Shown here piece by piece: positions 8,192-16,981 of a DNA stretch of 64,000 nt. Origin of the DNA: Cytobacillus depressus. Its GTDB lineage: Bacteria > Bacillota > Bacilli > Bacillales > Cytobacillaceae. Every line of letters begins with the position of its first letter. The stretch's first letter is position 1. Where the stretch lies: positions 1 to 64,000 of the forward strand of contig NZ_WBOS01000008.1 in assembly GCF_008923245.1 (NCBI RefSeq). The letters are read 5' to 3'. The notes under the pieces were generated by a model that did no database searches, was not told the DNA's origin, and saw only the letters and a list, made by a program, of their open reading frames with translations. The position numbers were made by a program, and so were the translations under genes.

Positions 8192-9583
8192 TTATTTTTT
8201 ATTCATCAAGCTATTCCGTATGCCGTAAGTAAAATAGATGATCAATCCGAATGCAAACCAAACTCCGCATGCAATCCATGTATAAATGGAAAGTTGAGTA
8301 ATTAAAAATAGACATAAAAGGAAAGAGCATATCGGTAAAATGGGGAATAATGGTACTTTAAACCCGCCGGACGGAATATTTTTATTTCTCCTTAAGAAAA
8401 CCACTCCGAGTGAAACAATGGTAAAAGCAAGTAATGTCCCCATGTTTACTAGTTCGACTAGTTTAGCTAATGGAACGAAGCCGGCACAAAAAGCGATGAG
8501 TGTTGAGAAAATCCACGTATTTTTTGTTGGAGTGTTGTATTTTTTATTCAGCTCATACATACTTTTCGGTAGTAATCCATCCCGAGCAAGTGCGAATAGA
8601 ATTCTTGTTCCTCCATATAACATGACAAGGATCACGGTCATCATCCCGACTACAGCCCCAAGTGAAATTAAGCCAGCCATCCAATCTTGGTGCATGAGCT
8701 GCATCGCATAGCTGACGGGGTCACTTACATTAAGTTTTGTATAGGGAACAATTCCGGTTAATACAAGCGAAACCACTACATAAAGCAATGTGCAAATGAG
8801 TAAAGATCCAATAATTCCAATTGGCAGATTGCGTTGAGGATTTTTAACCTCTTCAGCTGCTGATGAAACAGCATCAAACCCAAGGTATGCAAAGAAAACA
8901 AGGGCTGCCCCACTCAGCACTCCTGCTGTCCCAAAAGGCATAAATGGCTGCCAATTAGCTGGTTCCACATAAAAAACGCCAACGCCAATAAATAAAAGAA
9001 TGACGCCTACTTTAATAAATACCATGATCTTATTCAGCTTTGCAGATTCTTGTACACCGCGTGATAATAAGAAAGCCATGGCAAGTACAATGGCAATAGC
9101 AGGTAGGTTAATAAAAGTTCCATCTGCTGGATTAAAAGGTCCAGAGATTGCCTTTGGAATCATGACATGAAATCCTTCTAGCAGGGTTGATAAATAACCA
9201 GACCAGCCAGTTGCCACCGAAGCAACGGCCAAGCCATATTCTAACACTAGTGCCCATCCTACTAACCAAGCGACAAATTCCCCAAATACAATATACCCAT
9301 AAGTATAAGCACTGCCTGTTACTGGGACGGCGGAGGAAAATTCTGAATAACACAACCCGGCTAAAGCACAAATAATAGCAGCAATAATAAACGAAAAGAC
9401 AATGGCGGGGCCAGAATGACTGGCAGCCACTGTTCCAGGGAGTATAAAGATACCAGTTCCAACAATGGCTCCAACTCCCAGCAAGATGAGATCAAATCCA
9501 CCTAATGTTTGCTTTAATTGAACTTTTCTGTTTTTTTCTAGTAGATCACTAGGATTTTTTCTTCTAAGTAATACACTTTTCAC
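8192..9583 (-). CDS. yfnA: APC-family amino acid permease (YfnA type)
   Basis: A 463-residue membrane protein with about twelve hydrophobic helices. The opening GGFDLILLGVGAIVGTGIFILPG is the unwound first helix of the APC superfamily, where substrate binds, and FFAYLGFDAVSSAAEEVKNPQRNLP is the conserved helix 6-loop region of the cationic amino-acid transporter subgroup, to which YfnA belongs. A basic N-terminal tail precedes it. It stands alone, convergent with the psp operon and divergent from a second permease at 10036. Exact substrate not readable. Confidence 0.88.
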   Translation of the reverse strand: MKSVLLRRKNPSDLLEKNRKVQLKQTLGGFDLILLGVGAIVGTGIFILPGTVAASHSGPAIVFSFIIAAIICALAGLCYSEFSSAVPVTGSAYTYGYIVFGEFVAWLVGWALVLEYGLAVASVATGWSGYLSTLLEGFHVMIPKAISGPFNPADGTFINLPAIAIVLAMAFLLSRGVQESAKLNKIMVFIKVGVILLFIGVGVFYVEPANWQPFMPFGTAGVLSGAALVFFAYLGFDAVSSAAEEVKNPQRNLPIGIIGSLLICTLLYVVVSLVLTGIVPYTKLNVSDPVSYAMQLMHQDWMAGLISLGAVVGMMTVILVMLYGGTRILFALARDGLLPKSMYELNKKYNTPTKNTWIFSTLIAFCAGFVPLAKLVELVNMGTLLAFTIVSLGVVFLRRNKNIPSGGFKVPLFPILPICSFLLCLFLITQLSIYTWIACGVWFAFGLIIYFTYGIRNSLMNKK

Positions 9584-10035
9584 ATTGAACCCTCATTCTT
9601 ATTGACATATGTAAAAGTCTATTCCCTTTTTTCCTACAGGTCAACCATATTTGTCGGATTTTCGAAAATTTTGTCGAAATATAAAATATTAAAAACATGA
9701 TTGCAAAAGTAGTTTATGCAAAATGTACATATCTATCCATTTCAAATGGTATCACTAGTGCACATATAAAAATTATTTTAAAATATTAATTATTTAATTT
9801 GAATCGCACAGAACGCTTGATAAAACAGTGTTTGATCAAAAAATACAATTGTATTTTAAAAGAGAATTTATTATGATAGAAAAGTATTTTTTGTTATATC
9901 AAATCAATAGGTTAGCGGTTTTTTTTCAAAGTTAACTGAAATAATGACGCCAGCTCCCATTATTTTGAGACTGAATAGAGAGTGTATTAGTTGCTAAAAG
10001 TGGCGGCTATTAATGGTGTAAGAGGAGGAAATGGA
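9584..10035. other. Divergent intergenic region, no gene seen
   Basis: About 450 AT-rich bases between two divergent permease genes. It should contain both promoters. A 12-base palindrome ATTTTCGAAAAT at about 9658 recalls half of a CodY box but lacks the centre base of the consensus. No riboswitch, T-box specifier stem or terminator was recognised. Confidence 0.5.
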
Positions 10036-11427
10036 GTGGCAAACAAAGAATTGAAAAGAGGCTTGGAAGCACGGCATATTCAGATGATTGCTTTGGGCGG
10101 CACAATTGGTGTTGGATTATTTATGGGTTCAGCTAGCGCGATTCAATGGACAGGTCCGTCAGTTCTGCTCGCTTATGCAATCTCAGGAATTTTTATATTT
10201 TTTATTATGCGCGCAATGGGAGAAATGTTGTATGTAGAGCCTAGCTCGGGGTCATTTGCAAATTTTGGCCATAAATACATACATCCGATAGCAGGGTATA
10301 TAACCGCATGGAGTAACTGGTTCCAGTGGGTGATTGTTGGGATGGCAGAAATTATTGCGGTTGGGACATACATGCAATATTGGTTTCCAGATTTGCCTGC
10401 TTGGATACCAGGTATCGTCGCAATGGTGATTCTTGGTGCTGCGAATTTAATTTCTGTTAAATCATTTGGTGAGTTTGAATTTTGGTTTGCCATGATTAAA
10501 ATTGTTACTATAATATTGATGATTGTTGCAGGACTTGGGCTTATATTCTTCGGGTTTGGTAACGGGGGACATGCAATCGGGTTATCTAATCTTTGGAAGA
10601 ATGGCGGCTTCTTTGCAGGAGGCTGGTCAGGATTTTTCTTTGCTCTATCGTTAGTTGTTGCAGCTTATCAGGGTGTCGAACTTATTGGGATTACAGCAGG
10701 GGAAGCAAAGAACCCGCAAAAAACGTTAACAAAAGCAATTCAAAGTATCATTTGGCGGATTTTAATCTTCTATATTGGGGCGATTTTTGTTATTGTAACG
10801 GTTTACCCTTGGGATCAACTCAATGCAATAGGCAGCCCATTTGTTGCAACATTTGCAAAAGTGGGGATTACAGCAGCTGCTGGACTTATTAATTTTGTCG
10901 TCATCACAGCAGCAATGTCTGGCTGTAATAGTGGGATTTACAGTGCAGGACGGATGCTTTATACATTAGGAATGAATGGACAGGCACCAAAGTACTTTAC
11001 GAAGCTATCCCATAATGGTGTGCCTTTACTCGGTACGATTGGTGTGCTAGTTGGTTTAGCCGTTGGCGTTATTTTAAGTTATATTGCACCGAAAAATTTA
11101 TTTGTGTATGTATACAGTGCAAGTGTCCTTCCTGGTATGGTTCCATGGTTTGTTATTCTGATTAGTCAAATTCGATTCAGAAAAATAAAAGGAGGCGAAA
11201 TGGACCATCATCCAGTTAAAATGCCGTTTGCACCGGTGACAAACTACTTAACGATTGCCTTTTTAATAATGGTTTTAATCGGTATGTGGTTTAATGATGA
11301 TACACGCATTTCGCTTATAGTAGGTATTATTTTTCTAGGAATCGTCGTGATTAGCTTTTTCGCTTTTGGAATCGGCAAGCGTGTTCCAGTGGATGCGAAA
11401 TTAGAGAACGAGACCACTGGTAGATAA
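10036..11427 (+). CDS. Amino acid permease (AAT family)
   Basis: A 463-residue APC-superfamily permease read from GTG at 10036, which has AGGAGG seven bases upstream; a longer TTG-started reading has no such site. [28 protein letters not shown] is the N-terminal hallmark of the amino acid transporter (AAT) family, and [21 protein letters not shown] marks helix 6. Twelve helices are likely. The closest named relatives by eye are the Bacillus AapA/YbgF/YtnA group, so the substrate could be alanine, asparagine or another neutral amino acid. Single-gene unit ending in a perfect 15-bp terminator. Confidence 0.88.
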   Translation: MANKELKRGLEARHIQMIALGGTIGVGLFMGSASAIQWTGPSVLLAYAISGIFIFFIMRAMGEMLYVEPSSGSFANFGHKYIHPIAGYITAWSNWFQWVIVGMAEIIAVGTYMQYWFPDLPAWIPGIVAMVILGAANLISVKSFGEFEFWFAMIKIVTIILMIVAGLGLIFFGFGNGGHAIGLSNLWKNGGFFAGGWSGFFFALSLVVAAYQGVELIGITAGEAKNPQKTLTKAIQSIIWRILIFYIGAIFVIVTVYPWDQLNAIGSPFVATFAKVGITAAAGLINFVVITAAMSGCNSGIYSAGRMLYTLGMNGQAPKYFTKLSHNGVPLLGTIGVLVGLAVGVILSYIAPKNLFVYVYSASVLPGMVPWFVILISQIRFRKIKGGEMDHHPVKMPFAPVTNYLTIAFLIMVLIGMWFNDDTRISLIVGIIFLGIVVISFFAFGIGKRVPVDAKLENETTGR

Positions 11428-11477
11428 AAATATATTAGAAGAATGGACTATCTTTTAAGGAACATTCATCCGTAAGT

Positions 11478-11523
11478 AGATGCCTTTAAACTTTATGCAC
11501 AAGTTTAAAGGCATCTTTCTTTT
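11478..11523 (+). terminator. Terminator of the AAT permease gene
   Basis: Perfect 15-bp stem GATGCCTTTAAACTT (11479-11493) / AAGTTTAAAGGCATC (11501-11515), loop of seven, followed by TTTCTTTTA. Confidence 0.93.
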
Positions 11524-11696
11524 ATAGAACAAAGCAAGAGAGTTACTGAACTATATGTGGTTATAAAGTAAAAAAAGCTCCTTGATTATTGGAAAAAATT
11601 GCATGGAAAGAAAGTTTCACTTAATATTTATACTAAAGAGGAGATTTTTCTAGTTATTGTATTTAGATCAAAAATTAGTAGAAGGGAAGAATTGAG

Positions 11697-12077
11697 ATGT
11701 TTACTAAATTGGGCCAAATAATGTTATACGTGAATAACCAGGACGAGTCATTGAAATTTTGGACAGAAAAGGCTGGATTTATCGTTGTTTCTGAACAGGA
11801 TAATGGACAAGGAATGAGATGGATTGAAATTGCCCCTTCAAAGGAGGCAGAAACGAGCATTGTTCTACATAATAAGGAGTTAATTGCTAAAATGCAGCCA
11901 CAATTAAATCTTGGCACTCCGTCGTTAATGTTTTTTACCGATAATCTCGACGGCCTGTATGAAGATCTTTCGAATAAAAAGGTGAAGGTTGGAGAAATTG
12001 TAACCATGCCATCCGGACGGGTGTTTAACTTTGCTGATGACGAAGAAAATTACTTTGCCGTTATGGAGAAAAAGTAA
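11697..12077 (+). CDS. VOC-superfamily (glyoxalase-like) protein
   Basis: A 126-residue single VOC module: LGQIMLYVNNQDESLKFWTEKAGF is the first beta-alpha-beta unit, and the second half ends GRVFNFADDEENYFAVME, the usual F-x-DP-E-x-N type C-terminal strand. VOC proteins include glyoxalases, dioxygenases and resistance proteins; a single module usually dimerises. The usual metal ligands (His and Glu) are not obvious, so enzymatic activity is uncertain. SD GAAGGGAAGA precedes the ATG. It stands alone with its own terminator. Confidence 0.78.
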   Translation: MFTKLGQIMLYVNNQDESLKFWTEKAGFIVVSEQDNGQGMRWIEIAPSKEAETSIVLHNKELIAKMQPQLNLGTPSLMFFTDNLDGLYEDLSNKKVKVGEIVTMPSGRVFNFADDEENYFAVMEKK

Positions 12078-12415
12078 ACGCCAGACAGAAACAAGTGATA
12101 GAGCCTACAGCACAATAGACTTATGCAGAATAAAAAAATAGAACAAACATAAGAATTTTGCAGATAAGTTCATTTTAGATTAATTACAAAACGTTAGATG
12201 AGATTAGAAATTAATCTTGTCTAACGTTTTTTATTTATACAGTATATTTTCATATGATTTTCATTATTTAATGTTACAAAAATAAGGTTTTAGGATCAAA
12301 GGATATATTGCTTTTATACAGAGGAGAGCTACTTATGCTGCAAATAAGCTACACATCTACACTGATTATTAATGAAATACTAAGGGAATAGTAATTTAGA
12401 AAGGAGGAGTAATGG
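12078..12415 (+). other. Intergenic region with terminator, direct repeat and tiny ORF
   Basis: About 340 bases. It holds the VOC terminator (12187-12232), an 11-bp-spaced direct repeat TTTTCAT (12247-12253 and 12258-12264) of the kind bound by OmpR-type regulators, and an 18-codon ORF at 12335-12391 (starts MLQISYTSTL) with GAGGAG eight bases before its ATG. The small ORF may be a leader peptide or chance; the DNA gives no more. Confidence 0.35.
12187..12232 (+). terminator. Terminator of the VOC gene
   Basis: AAACGTTAGA / TCTAACGTTT stem with an AT-rich inner arm and six T residues. Confidence 0.88.
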
Positions 12416-13258
12416 ATGGAGAATAACGGGAATGGAAGAGATAATAAAAGGAATAATTTATCTAGTTCATATGAAGCAACGAAAATTCCAATACGTGAAA
12501 GGCAGATGTTGAACAAGGTACCGGTAGTGATCACGATCTTCTTCTGGATTATCAAGATCATGGCAACCACGGTGGGTGAGACGGCTGCAGACTTACTAAA
12601 CGCAAAATTGAATTTAGGCTTGACCTATACGACTTATATTATGAGTGGCCTTTTGCTTATTACGCTTATATTCCAGTTTAAGTCGAGGAAGTACGTGCCA
12701 AGTATCTATTGGCTCACGGTTGTGTTAATTAGCGTAGTTGGAACGCTTGGGTCCGATAACTTAGCGGATAATTTGGGGGTTCCGCTAGGGACGACCACAA
12801 TCATCTTTCTCATTGCCATGCTAGTGACTTTTGCTGCTTGGTATACGAGTGAAAAGACAATGTCCATTCACTCAATCAATACAACCAAGCGGGAAGCCTT
12901 CTATTGGTTGGCTATCCTTTTCACTTTTGCCTTGGGTACTGCAGCTGGTGATCTCATAGCAGAGGGTCTCAACTTGGGCTACTGGAGGTCAGCGCTTCTT
13001 TTCGCTGTATTGATCGGCGTAGTGACCATCGCCTATTACAGTTTCAAGATGAATGCGGTACTGGCCTTTTGGATTGCCTACATCTTAACTCGTCCTTTCG
13101 GTGCTTCTCTTGGCGATTTCCTGTCACAGCCACGCCATGCAGGTGGTCTCGGTCTTGGTACAGTAGGTACTAGCGTGATTTTCCTCGTAATCATCTTAGT
13201 ATTGGTCATTTACCTGACAAAGTCGAAAATAGATGACATTAAATTAGATGAGGCATAA
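12416..13258 (+). CDS. COG4705-type multispanning membrane protein
   Basis: A 280-residue membrane protein with about eight helices and a hydrophilic N-terminal tail of 30 residues. Four helix-start motifs repeat along the chain: GETAADLL (54-61), GSDNLADNLG (about 112), GTAAGDLIAEG (about 181) and GASLGDFLSQ (about 237), each Gly-Thr/Ser, small residues, Asp, Leu/Ile. This points to an internal fourfold or two-by-two duplication with conserved membrane Asp residues. It resembles the uncharacterised family COG4705; no substrate is known to me. SD AAAGGAGGAG. The gene lies just before a two-component module and may share its regulation. Confidence 0.75.
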   Translation: MENNGNGRDNKRNNLSSSYEATKIPIRERQMLNKVPVVITIFFWIIKIMATTVGETAADLLNAKLNLGLTYTTYIMSGLLLITLIFQFKSRKYVPSIYWLTVVLISVVGTLGSDNLADNLGVPLGTTTIIFLIAMLVTFAAWYTSEKTMSIHSINTTKREAFYWLAILFTFALGTAAGDLIAEGLNLGYWRSALLFAVLIGVVTIAYYSFKMNAVLAFWIAYILTRPFGASLGDFLSQPRHAGGLGLGTVGTSVIFLVIILVLVIYLTKSKIDDIKLDEA

Positions 13259-13282
13259 AGAAATAATTAACATACTTTAAAC

Positions 13283-13348
13283 AGGCATCCTTAATTGAAA
13301 GGTTGGTCAGTTGTAGATGATCATCTTTCAATTAAGGGTGCCTATTTA
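13283..13348 (+). terminator. Terminator after the COG4705 gene
   Basis: Long stem AGGCAtCCTTAATTGAAAG / CTTTCAATTAAGGgTGCCT with one mismatch, followed by ATTTA. The T-run is weak, but the stem is very long. Confidence 0.75.
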
Positions 13349-13489
13349 TGGTCTCAAGAAACTGATTTTTTAAAGTGAAAAAATTTTCATGAAAAGATTA
13401 GATCATTTTTATTTTCCATTCAGAGTCATTTCATCGTTGCGGATTAAGATGAAGATGTACCAAATACAACGAAAGTGAGGAGAAAAAAT

Positions 13490-13993
13490 ATGAAAAAGAA
13501 ATTTTTAGTTCCAGCATTAGCATTATCAGTAATTGGAGGAGGAATAGCTGGTTCTGTTCTAAATACGAATGCGTTGGCGGCAAAGTCCGATCAAAATAGT
13601 ACAGTGGAAGTTTCAGATGAAGCAAAGGTAGATGTTAAGACAGGCAAGGTATTAAAGGAAGAGAACGATAAGAAAGTTGAAAAAGGCGAAAAAGAAGATA
13701 AAAACGAAAAAGAAGATAATGATGGAGAAATTTCGGACAAGGAGGAACAAAAGCAATTAGAAAAACAAGCCACTATAACGGCAAAAGAAAGTGAGTCAAT
13801 TGCATTAAAAGAGGTCAAAGGACAGGTAACAGATACGGAATTAGAAGATGAAGATGGTGTAGTTGTTTATTCAGTAGAAATTAAAGGCGACCAAAGCCAA
13901 AAATACGATGTTAAAATAGATGCCAAAACAGGCAAGGTATTAAAGGTTGAGAAAGATGATGAAAAAGATGATGGAGAAGAGAATGACGATTAA
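13490..13993 (+). CDS. Secreted PepSY-domain protein (YkoI/YkoJ-like)
   Basis: A 167-residue exported protein read from ATG at 13490 with GAGGAG seven bases upstream. It has a signal peptide (LVPALALSVIGGGIAGSV, cleavage near NALAA), a Lys/Glu-rich stretch and a C-terminal PepSY domain (AKESESIALKEVKGQVTD, later YDVKIDAKTGKVLKVE). The closing PepSY strand TGKVLK is also present near residue 50 (DVKTGKVLKEEND), and the DNA there shares 19 identical bases with the C-terminal copy, so the front end looks like a partial duplication. PepSY genes beside ykoGH-type two-component systems are known in B. subtilis; the protein may be a sensor accessory or target. Confidence 0.82.
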   Translation: MKKKFLVPALALSVIGGGIAGSVLNTNALAAKSDQNSTVEVSDEAKVDVKTGKVLKEENDKKVEKGEKEDKNEKEDNDGEISDKEEQKQLEKQATITAKESESIALKEVKGQVTDTELEDEDGVVVYSVEIKGDQSQKYDVKIDAKTGKVLKVEKDDEKDDGEENDD

Positions 13994-14013
13994 TTAGGTA
14001 AAAACCTTCGATG

Positions 14014-14038
14014 GTCCCACTTGTTATGCAAGTGGGAC
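14014..14038 (+). terminator. Hairpin between PepSY gene and response regulator
   Basis: Perfect ten-base-pair stem GTCCCACTTG / CAAGTGGGAC with a five-base loop, followed by only TTCGTCATT. The poor T-run suggests partial termination, which would lower expression of the regulator genes relative to the PepSY gene. Confidence 0.6.
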
Positions 14039-14085
14039 TTCGTCATTAAATGGATATAATAGAAACAATCAAGGGAGGGATTTCT

Positions 14086-14760
14086 GTGAATATTTTGGTC
14101 ATTGAAGATGAAGAAGCATTATCAGAATTTATCGTTCTTGAATTATCCCATGAAGGCTATCATGTCACTGCTGCATTTGACGGCAGAGAAGGATTAGAAA
14201 TGGCATTAGATCAAAATTGGGATGTCATTTTATTAGATTTAATGCTGCCGAAATTAAATGGAATTGAAGTATGCCGCAGGTTAAAGGCAGTAAAGGATAC
14301 TCCTATTATTATGATTACGGCTAGAGACAGTGTGATGGATAGAGTGTTGGGGCTGGATAGCGGTGCAGACGATTACATCCCAAAACCATTTGCTATAGAA
14401 GAATTATTAGCAAGAATTAGGGTTATTATGAGACGAGAAGAAAAACGAAACGAGTCGCCGCCTCTGTTCCTTACATTTAAAGATTTAGAACTAAGTATCG
14501 AATCGAGGTTATTAAAAAGGGGAAACCAATTCATCGAGTTAACGAAAAAAGAATATGACTTATTAGCCATGTTTTTAAAAAATATTAACCGAGTTTTAAC
14601 AAGGGAAGTTCTTCTTGACCAAATATGGGGTTACGATGCAGAAATTGAAACAAATGTGGTTGATGTATATGTGAGGCATCTACGAAATAAATTGGATTTC
14701 TCAGATAAAGAAAGCTATATTCAAACGATGAGAGGGATAGGATATGTGATGAGAGAATGA
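14086..14760 (+). CDS. OmpR-family response regulator (YkoG-like)
   Basis: A 224-residue regulator read from GTG at 14086, which has AAGGGAGGG upstream; the ATG at 14050 has none. The receiver domain (1-120) has the acidic pair D8/E9, phosphoacceptor D51 in VILLDLMLPK, the Thr/Ser in MITARDS and the Lys in DDYIPKPF. The C-terminal winged helix (about 130-224) ends with NVVDVYVRHLRNKLD and the wing MRGIGYVMRE. It overlaps the kinase gene by four bases. Likely targets are the PepSY, PAP2 and perhaps COG4705 genes around it (inference). Confidence 0.9.
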   Translation: MNILVIEDEEALSEFIVLELSHEGYHVTAAFDGREGLEMALDQNWDVILLDLMLPKLNGIEVCRRLKAVKDTPIIMITARDSVMDRVLGLDSGADDYIPKPFAIEELLARIRVIMRREEKRNESPPLFLTFKDLELSIESRLLKRGNQFIELTKKEYDLLAMFLKNINRVLTREVLLDQIWGYDAEIETNVVDVYVRHLRNKLDFSDKESYIQTMRGIGYVMRE

Positions 14761-16157
14761 TAAGAATAAGTGATATGATTCCCAAGAGCATAAACCTTAA
14801 ATGGAAATTAACTTTGTGGGCAGCGTTACTTATGCTATGTTTATTTTTTTCATATACTATTTTGCAGTATTTTGTTATTCAAAACTGGGCCATAAATCAC
14901 GAAAAACAAACGATTCAAAAGAAGATGAATGAAGTAGTTGCGTACATTCAGGAGGTTAATTTTACAAAAAGTGTATTGGAAAGTGAAAACTATTTGGAAG
15001 TGCTAAATGAAAAATACCAGATGATTCGAATTATAAAAGAAAATAATATGCCTTTGTTTACAATTTCAGATGAAGTTTCCGAGAACTCGGTAGCGCCAAA
15101 GAATGTAGAAAAAGAAGAATTTGTGGAAGTGTCTCCAAATGGGGATCGTTTAGTTGTACTAAGGAAACCGATTAAAGCAAATGGATTTAAAGGGACCGTG
15201 GAAATTGTCCGCAATATGGAGAATTTTGATAGTTTGATCGACCAAATTTTGATGCTAGTCCTTTTCACAGGACTCATTGCCATCATGCTTAGCCTGATTG
15301 GTGGACGGCTGATTTCCATACAGCTTTTGAAGCCTATTCATTCAATGATTTCAACGATGAAAAGAATTAAACAAACTGGATTAACGGAAAGGGTTCCAGT
15401 GAAACGGCAGCAGGACGAGATGACAGAGCTTGGAATGATGTTCAATGAGTTAATGGATGACTTAGAAAAGGCCTTTCATCAGCAACAGCAATTTGTAGAG
15501 GACGCTTCTCATGAATTAAAAACCCCATTGTCCGTTATCCATGGACATCTCTCACTCATTAAACGTTGGGGAAAAGACAATCCTGAAGTACTAGAAAGAT
15601 CGATTTATTTAAGTTTAAATGAAACCAATCGTCTCATTCAGCTCGTCTCGGAATTATTAACCTTATCGAGAGTGGAAGGATCATCGTCAAGAATAATTTC
15701 TAAAGAAAATATTCATATAAAATCGACCATAGAGGATATCATTGAAAACTTTCAAACAGTAAATCAAGAATTCCAACTTATGTCCAATTTAAACATTAGC
15801 CATAAGTTTACCTTGCCAATGATGAAAAGGCATCTTGTGCAAATGGTCATCATTATATTAGACAATGCGATCAAATACTCTAAGGATAGGAAAATAGTCG
15901 AAATCAATGTGAAGGAGTCAGGGAAAAAGTTAATCATAGAGGTAAAGGATTACGGAATTGGTATTCCAAAAGAAGAGTTAGCTTTTGTGTTAAATCGCTT
16001 TTATCGAGTGGATAAGGCAAGAAGTAGGAAACAAGGTGGAAATGGACTTGGTTTATCAATAGCGAAAAGGTTATTAGATATGTATCAGGGCACAATAGAC
16101 ATTGATAGTGTTTATGGGGAGTGGACAAAGGTAACTATATCGATTCCGATTGAATAG
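14757..16157 (+). CDS. Sensor histidine kinase (YkoH-like)
   Basis: A 466-residue membrane kinase. Two helices (about 15-37 and 163-185) flank an extracellular domain of about 125 residues, followed by a HAMP linker, the H-box DASHELKTPLSVIHGH (His near residue 254), and a HATPase domain with N-box DNAIKYS, G1 DYGIGIP and G2 GGNGLGLSIAK. Overlaps the regulator by ATGA. The signal is unknown; the downstream PAP2 and MprF genes suggest envelope or cationic-peptide stress. Confidence 0.92.
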   Translation: MIRISDMIPKSINLKWKLTLWAALLMLCLFFSYTILQYFVIQNWAINHEKQTIQKKMNEVVAYIQEVNFTKSVLESENYLEVLNEKYQMIRIIKENNMPLFTISDEVSENSVAPKNVEKEEFVEVSPNGDRLVVLRKPIKANGFKGTVEIVRNMENFDSLIDQILMLVLFTGLIAIMLSLIGGRLISIQLLKPIHSMISTMKRIKQTGLTERVPVKRQQDEMTELGMMFNELMDDLEKAFHQQQQFVEDASHELKTPLSVIHGHLSLIKRWGKDNPEVLERSIYLSLNETNRLIQLVSELLTLSRVEGSSSRIISKENIHIKSTIEDIIENFQTVNQEFQLMSNLNISHKFTLPMMKRHLVQMVIIILDNAIKYSKDRKIVEINVKESGKKLIIEVKDYGIGIPKEELAFVLNRFYRVDKARSRKQGGNGLGLSIAKRLLDMYQGTIDIDSVYGEWTKVTISIPIE

Positions 16158-16159
16158 TA

Positions 16160-16215
16160 AAAAATACGGATGAAAATTTTTTAATCAAAATCACTTCATC
16201 ATTTTCATTTTTCCT
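16160..16215 (+). promoter_or_regulatory. Candidate response-regulator binding region before PAP2 gene
   Basis: The gap before the phosphatase gene has repeated TTCAT units (16195-16199 and 16204-16208) in TTCATCATTTTCATTTTTCC. A like stretch (GATCATTTTTATTTTCC, then ATTTCAT) precedes the PepSY gene at 13401-13434. Similarity is judged by eye in AT-rich DNA, so it is tentative. Confidence 0.3.
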
Positions 16216-16267
16216 TGCTAATCTTTAAAAGAGTCATGTTAATTCCATAGAGAGGGGGTTTGTTTTT

Positions 16268-16945
16268 TTGAAATGGAGTGAAATACCGATACAAACAAAG
16301 AAATACATGATCTTTTCGGTAGTCATCTTGTTGCTCTTTTCCTTTGTTTTTGCGAACTTTGCTGAGGAACTAATAGAGGCAAAGCTTTATCATTTTGATC
16401 AAATGATTATTGATCAGGTGCTTTTATGGGTAAACCCCAACCTCACTCTTATGATGAAATTTTTTACCTTCCTTGGTTCAACTAAGGCACTAATCGTTCT
16501 CCTCCTTATTGTTGCAGGTTTAATGATTTGGAATAAAAAAAGATGGGAAGCCATTTTTTTACTCATTGGAACAGCTGGCGGGGCTATATTTAATGAAATA
16601 TTAAAAGAGATTTTCCACCGGGAAAGACCGACATTGCACCGATTAATCGAAGTGAAAGGGTACAGCTTTCCGAGTGGTCATTCCATGGTTTCGTTTATCT
16701 TTTATGGAATGGTTTGCATGTTCTTCATTATGTTTTTAGAATCAAGAGCTATAAAAGCCGTAGTTTTTCTCATTACCGTTTTTGTCATCTTTATGATTGG
16801 TTTAAGCAGGATTTATCTAGGAGTACATTATCCAAGCGATGTCTTAGCTGGATTCGCTGCGGGAGGGGCATGGCTTATTATTTGTTTAATGGGGTTAAGA
16901 TTTATCCTGGAAATAAGGAAACGAAAAGCAAAATTAGTCAATTAA
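16268..16945 (+). CDS. PAP2-family membrane phosphatase
   Basis: A 225-residue protein with about six helices and all three motifs of the PAP2 acid phosphatase family: KEIFHRERP, then SFPSGH, then SRIYLGVHYPSD. These make the catalytic site on the outer face of the membrane. Family members dephosphorylate undecaprenyl pyrophosphate (BcrC-like), phosphatidylglycerol phosphate or lipid phosphates; which one cannot be told. The start is TTG at 16268 with AGAGGGGG upstream. Position between a histidine kinase and MprF favours an envelope role. Confidence 0.87.
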   Translation: MKWSEIPIQTKKYMIFSVVILLLFSFVFANFAEELIEAKLYHFDQMIIDQVLLWVNPNLTLMMKFFTFLGSTKALIVLLLIVAGLMIWNKKRWEAIFLLIGTAGGAIFNEILKEIFHRERPTLHRLIEVKGYSFPSGHSMVSFIFYGMVCMFFIMFLESRAIKAVVFLITVFVIFMIGLSRIYLGVHYPSDVLAGFAAGGAWLIICLMGLRFILEIRKRKAKLVN

Positions 16946-16948
16946 TTA

Positions 16949-16981
16949 GATCGCTCGGTGGGACAGCCCCACCGAGCGATT
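16949..16981. terminator. Convergent terminator between PAP2 and mprF
   Basis: Perfect stem ATCGCTCGGTGGG / CCCACCGAGCGAT with a short loop. T-runs are short on both sides, yet the stem is strong and lies between two convergent genes. Confidence 0.75.

Noticed and set aside
9652-9672. CodY box between the two permeases
   Set aside because: ATTTTCGAAAAT lacks the central base of the CodY consensus and is short in AT-rich DNA.
12335-12391. Eighteen-codon ORF before the COG4705 gene as a firm gene
   Set aside because: SD spacing is acceptable but there is no other support; noted only within the intergenic entry.
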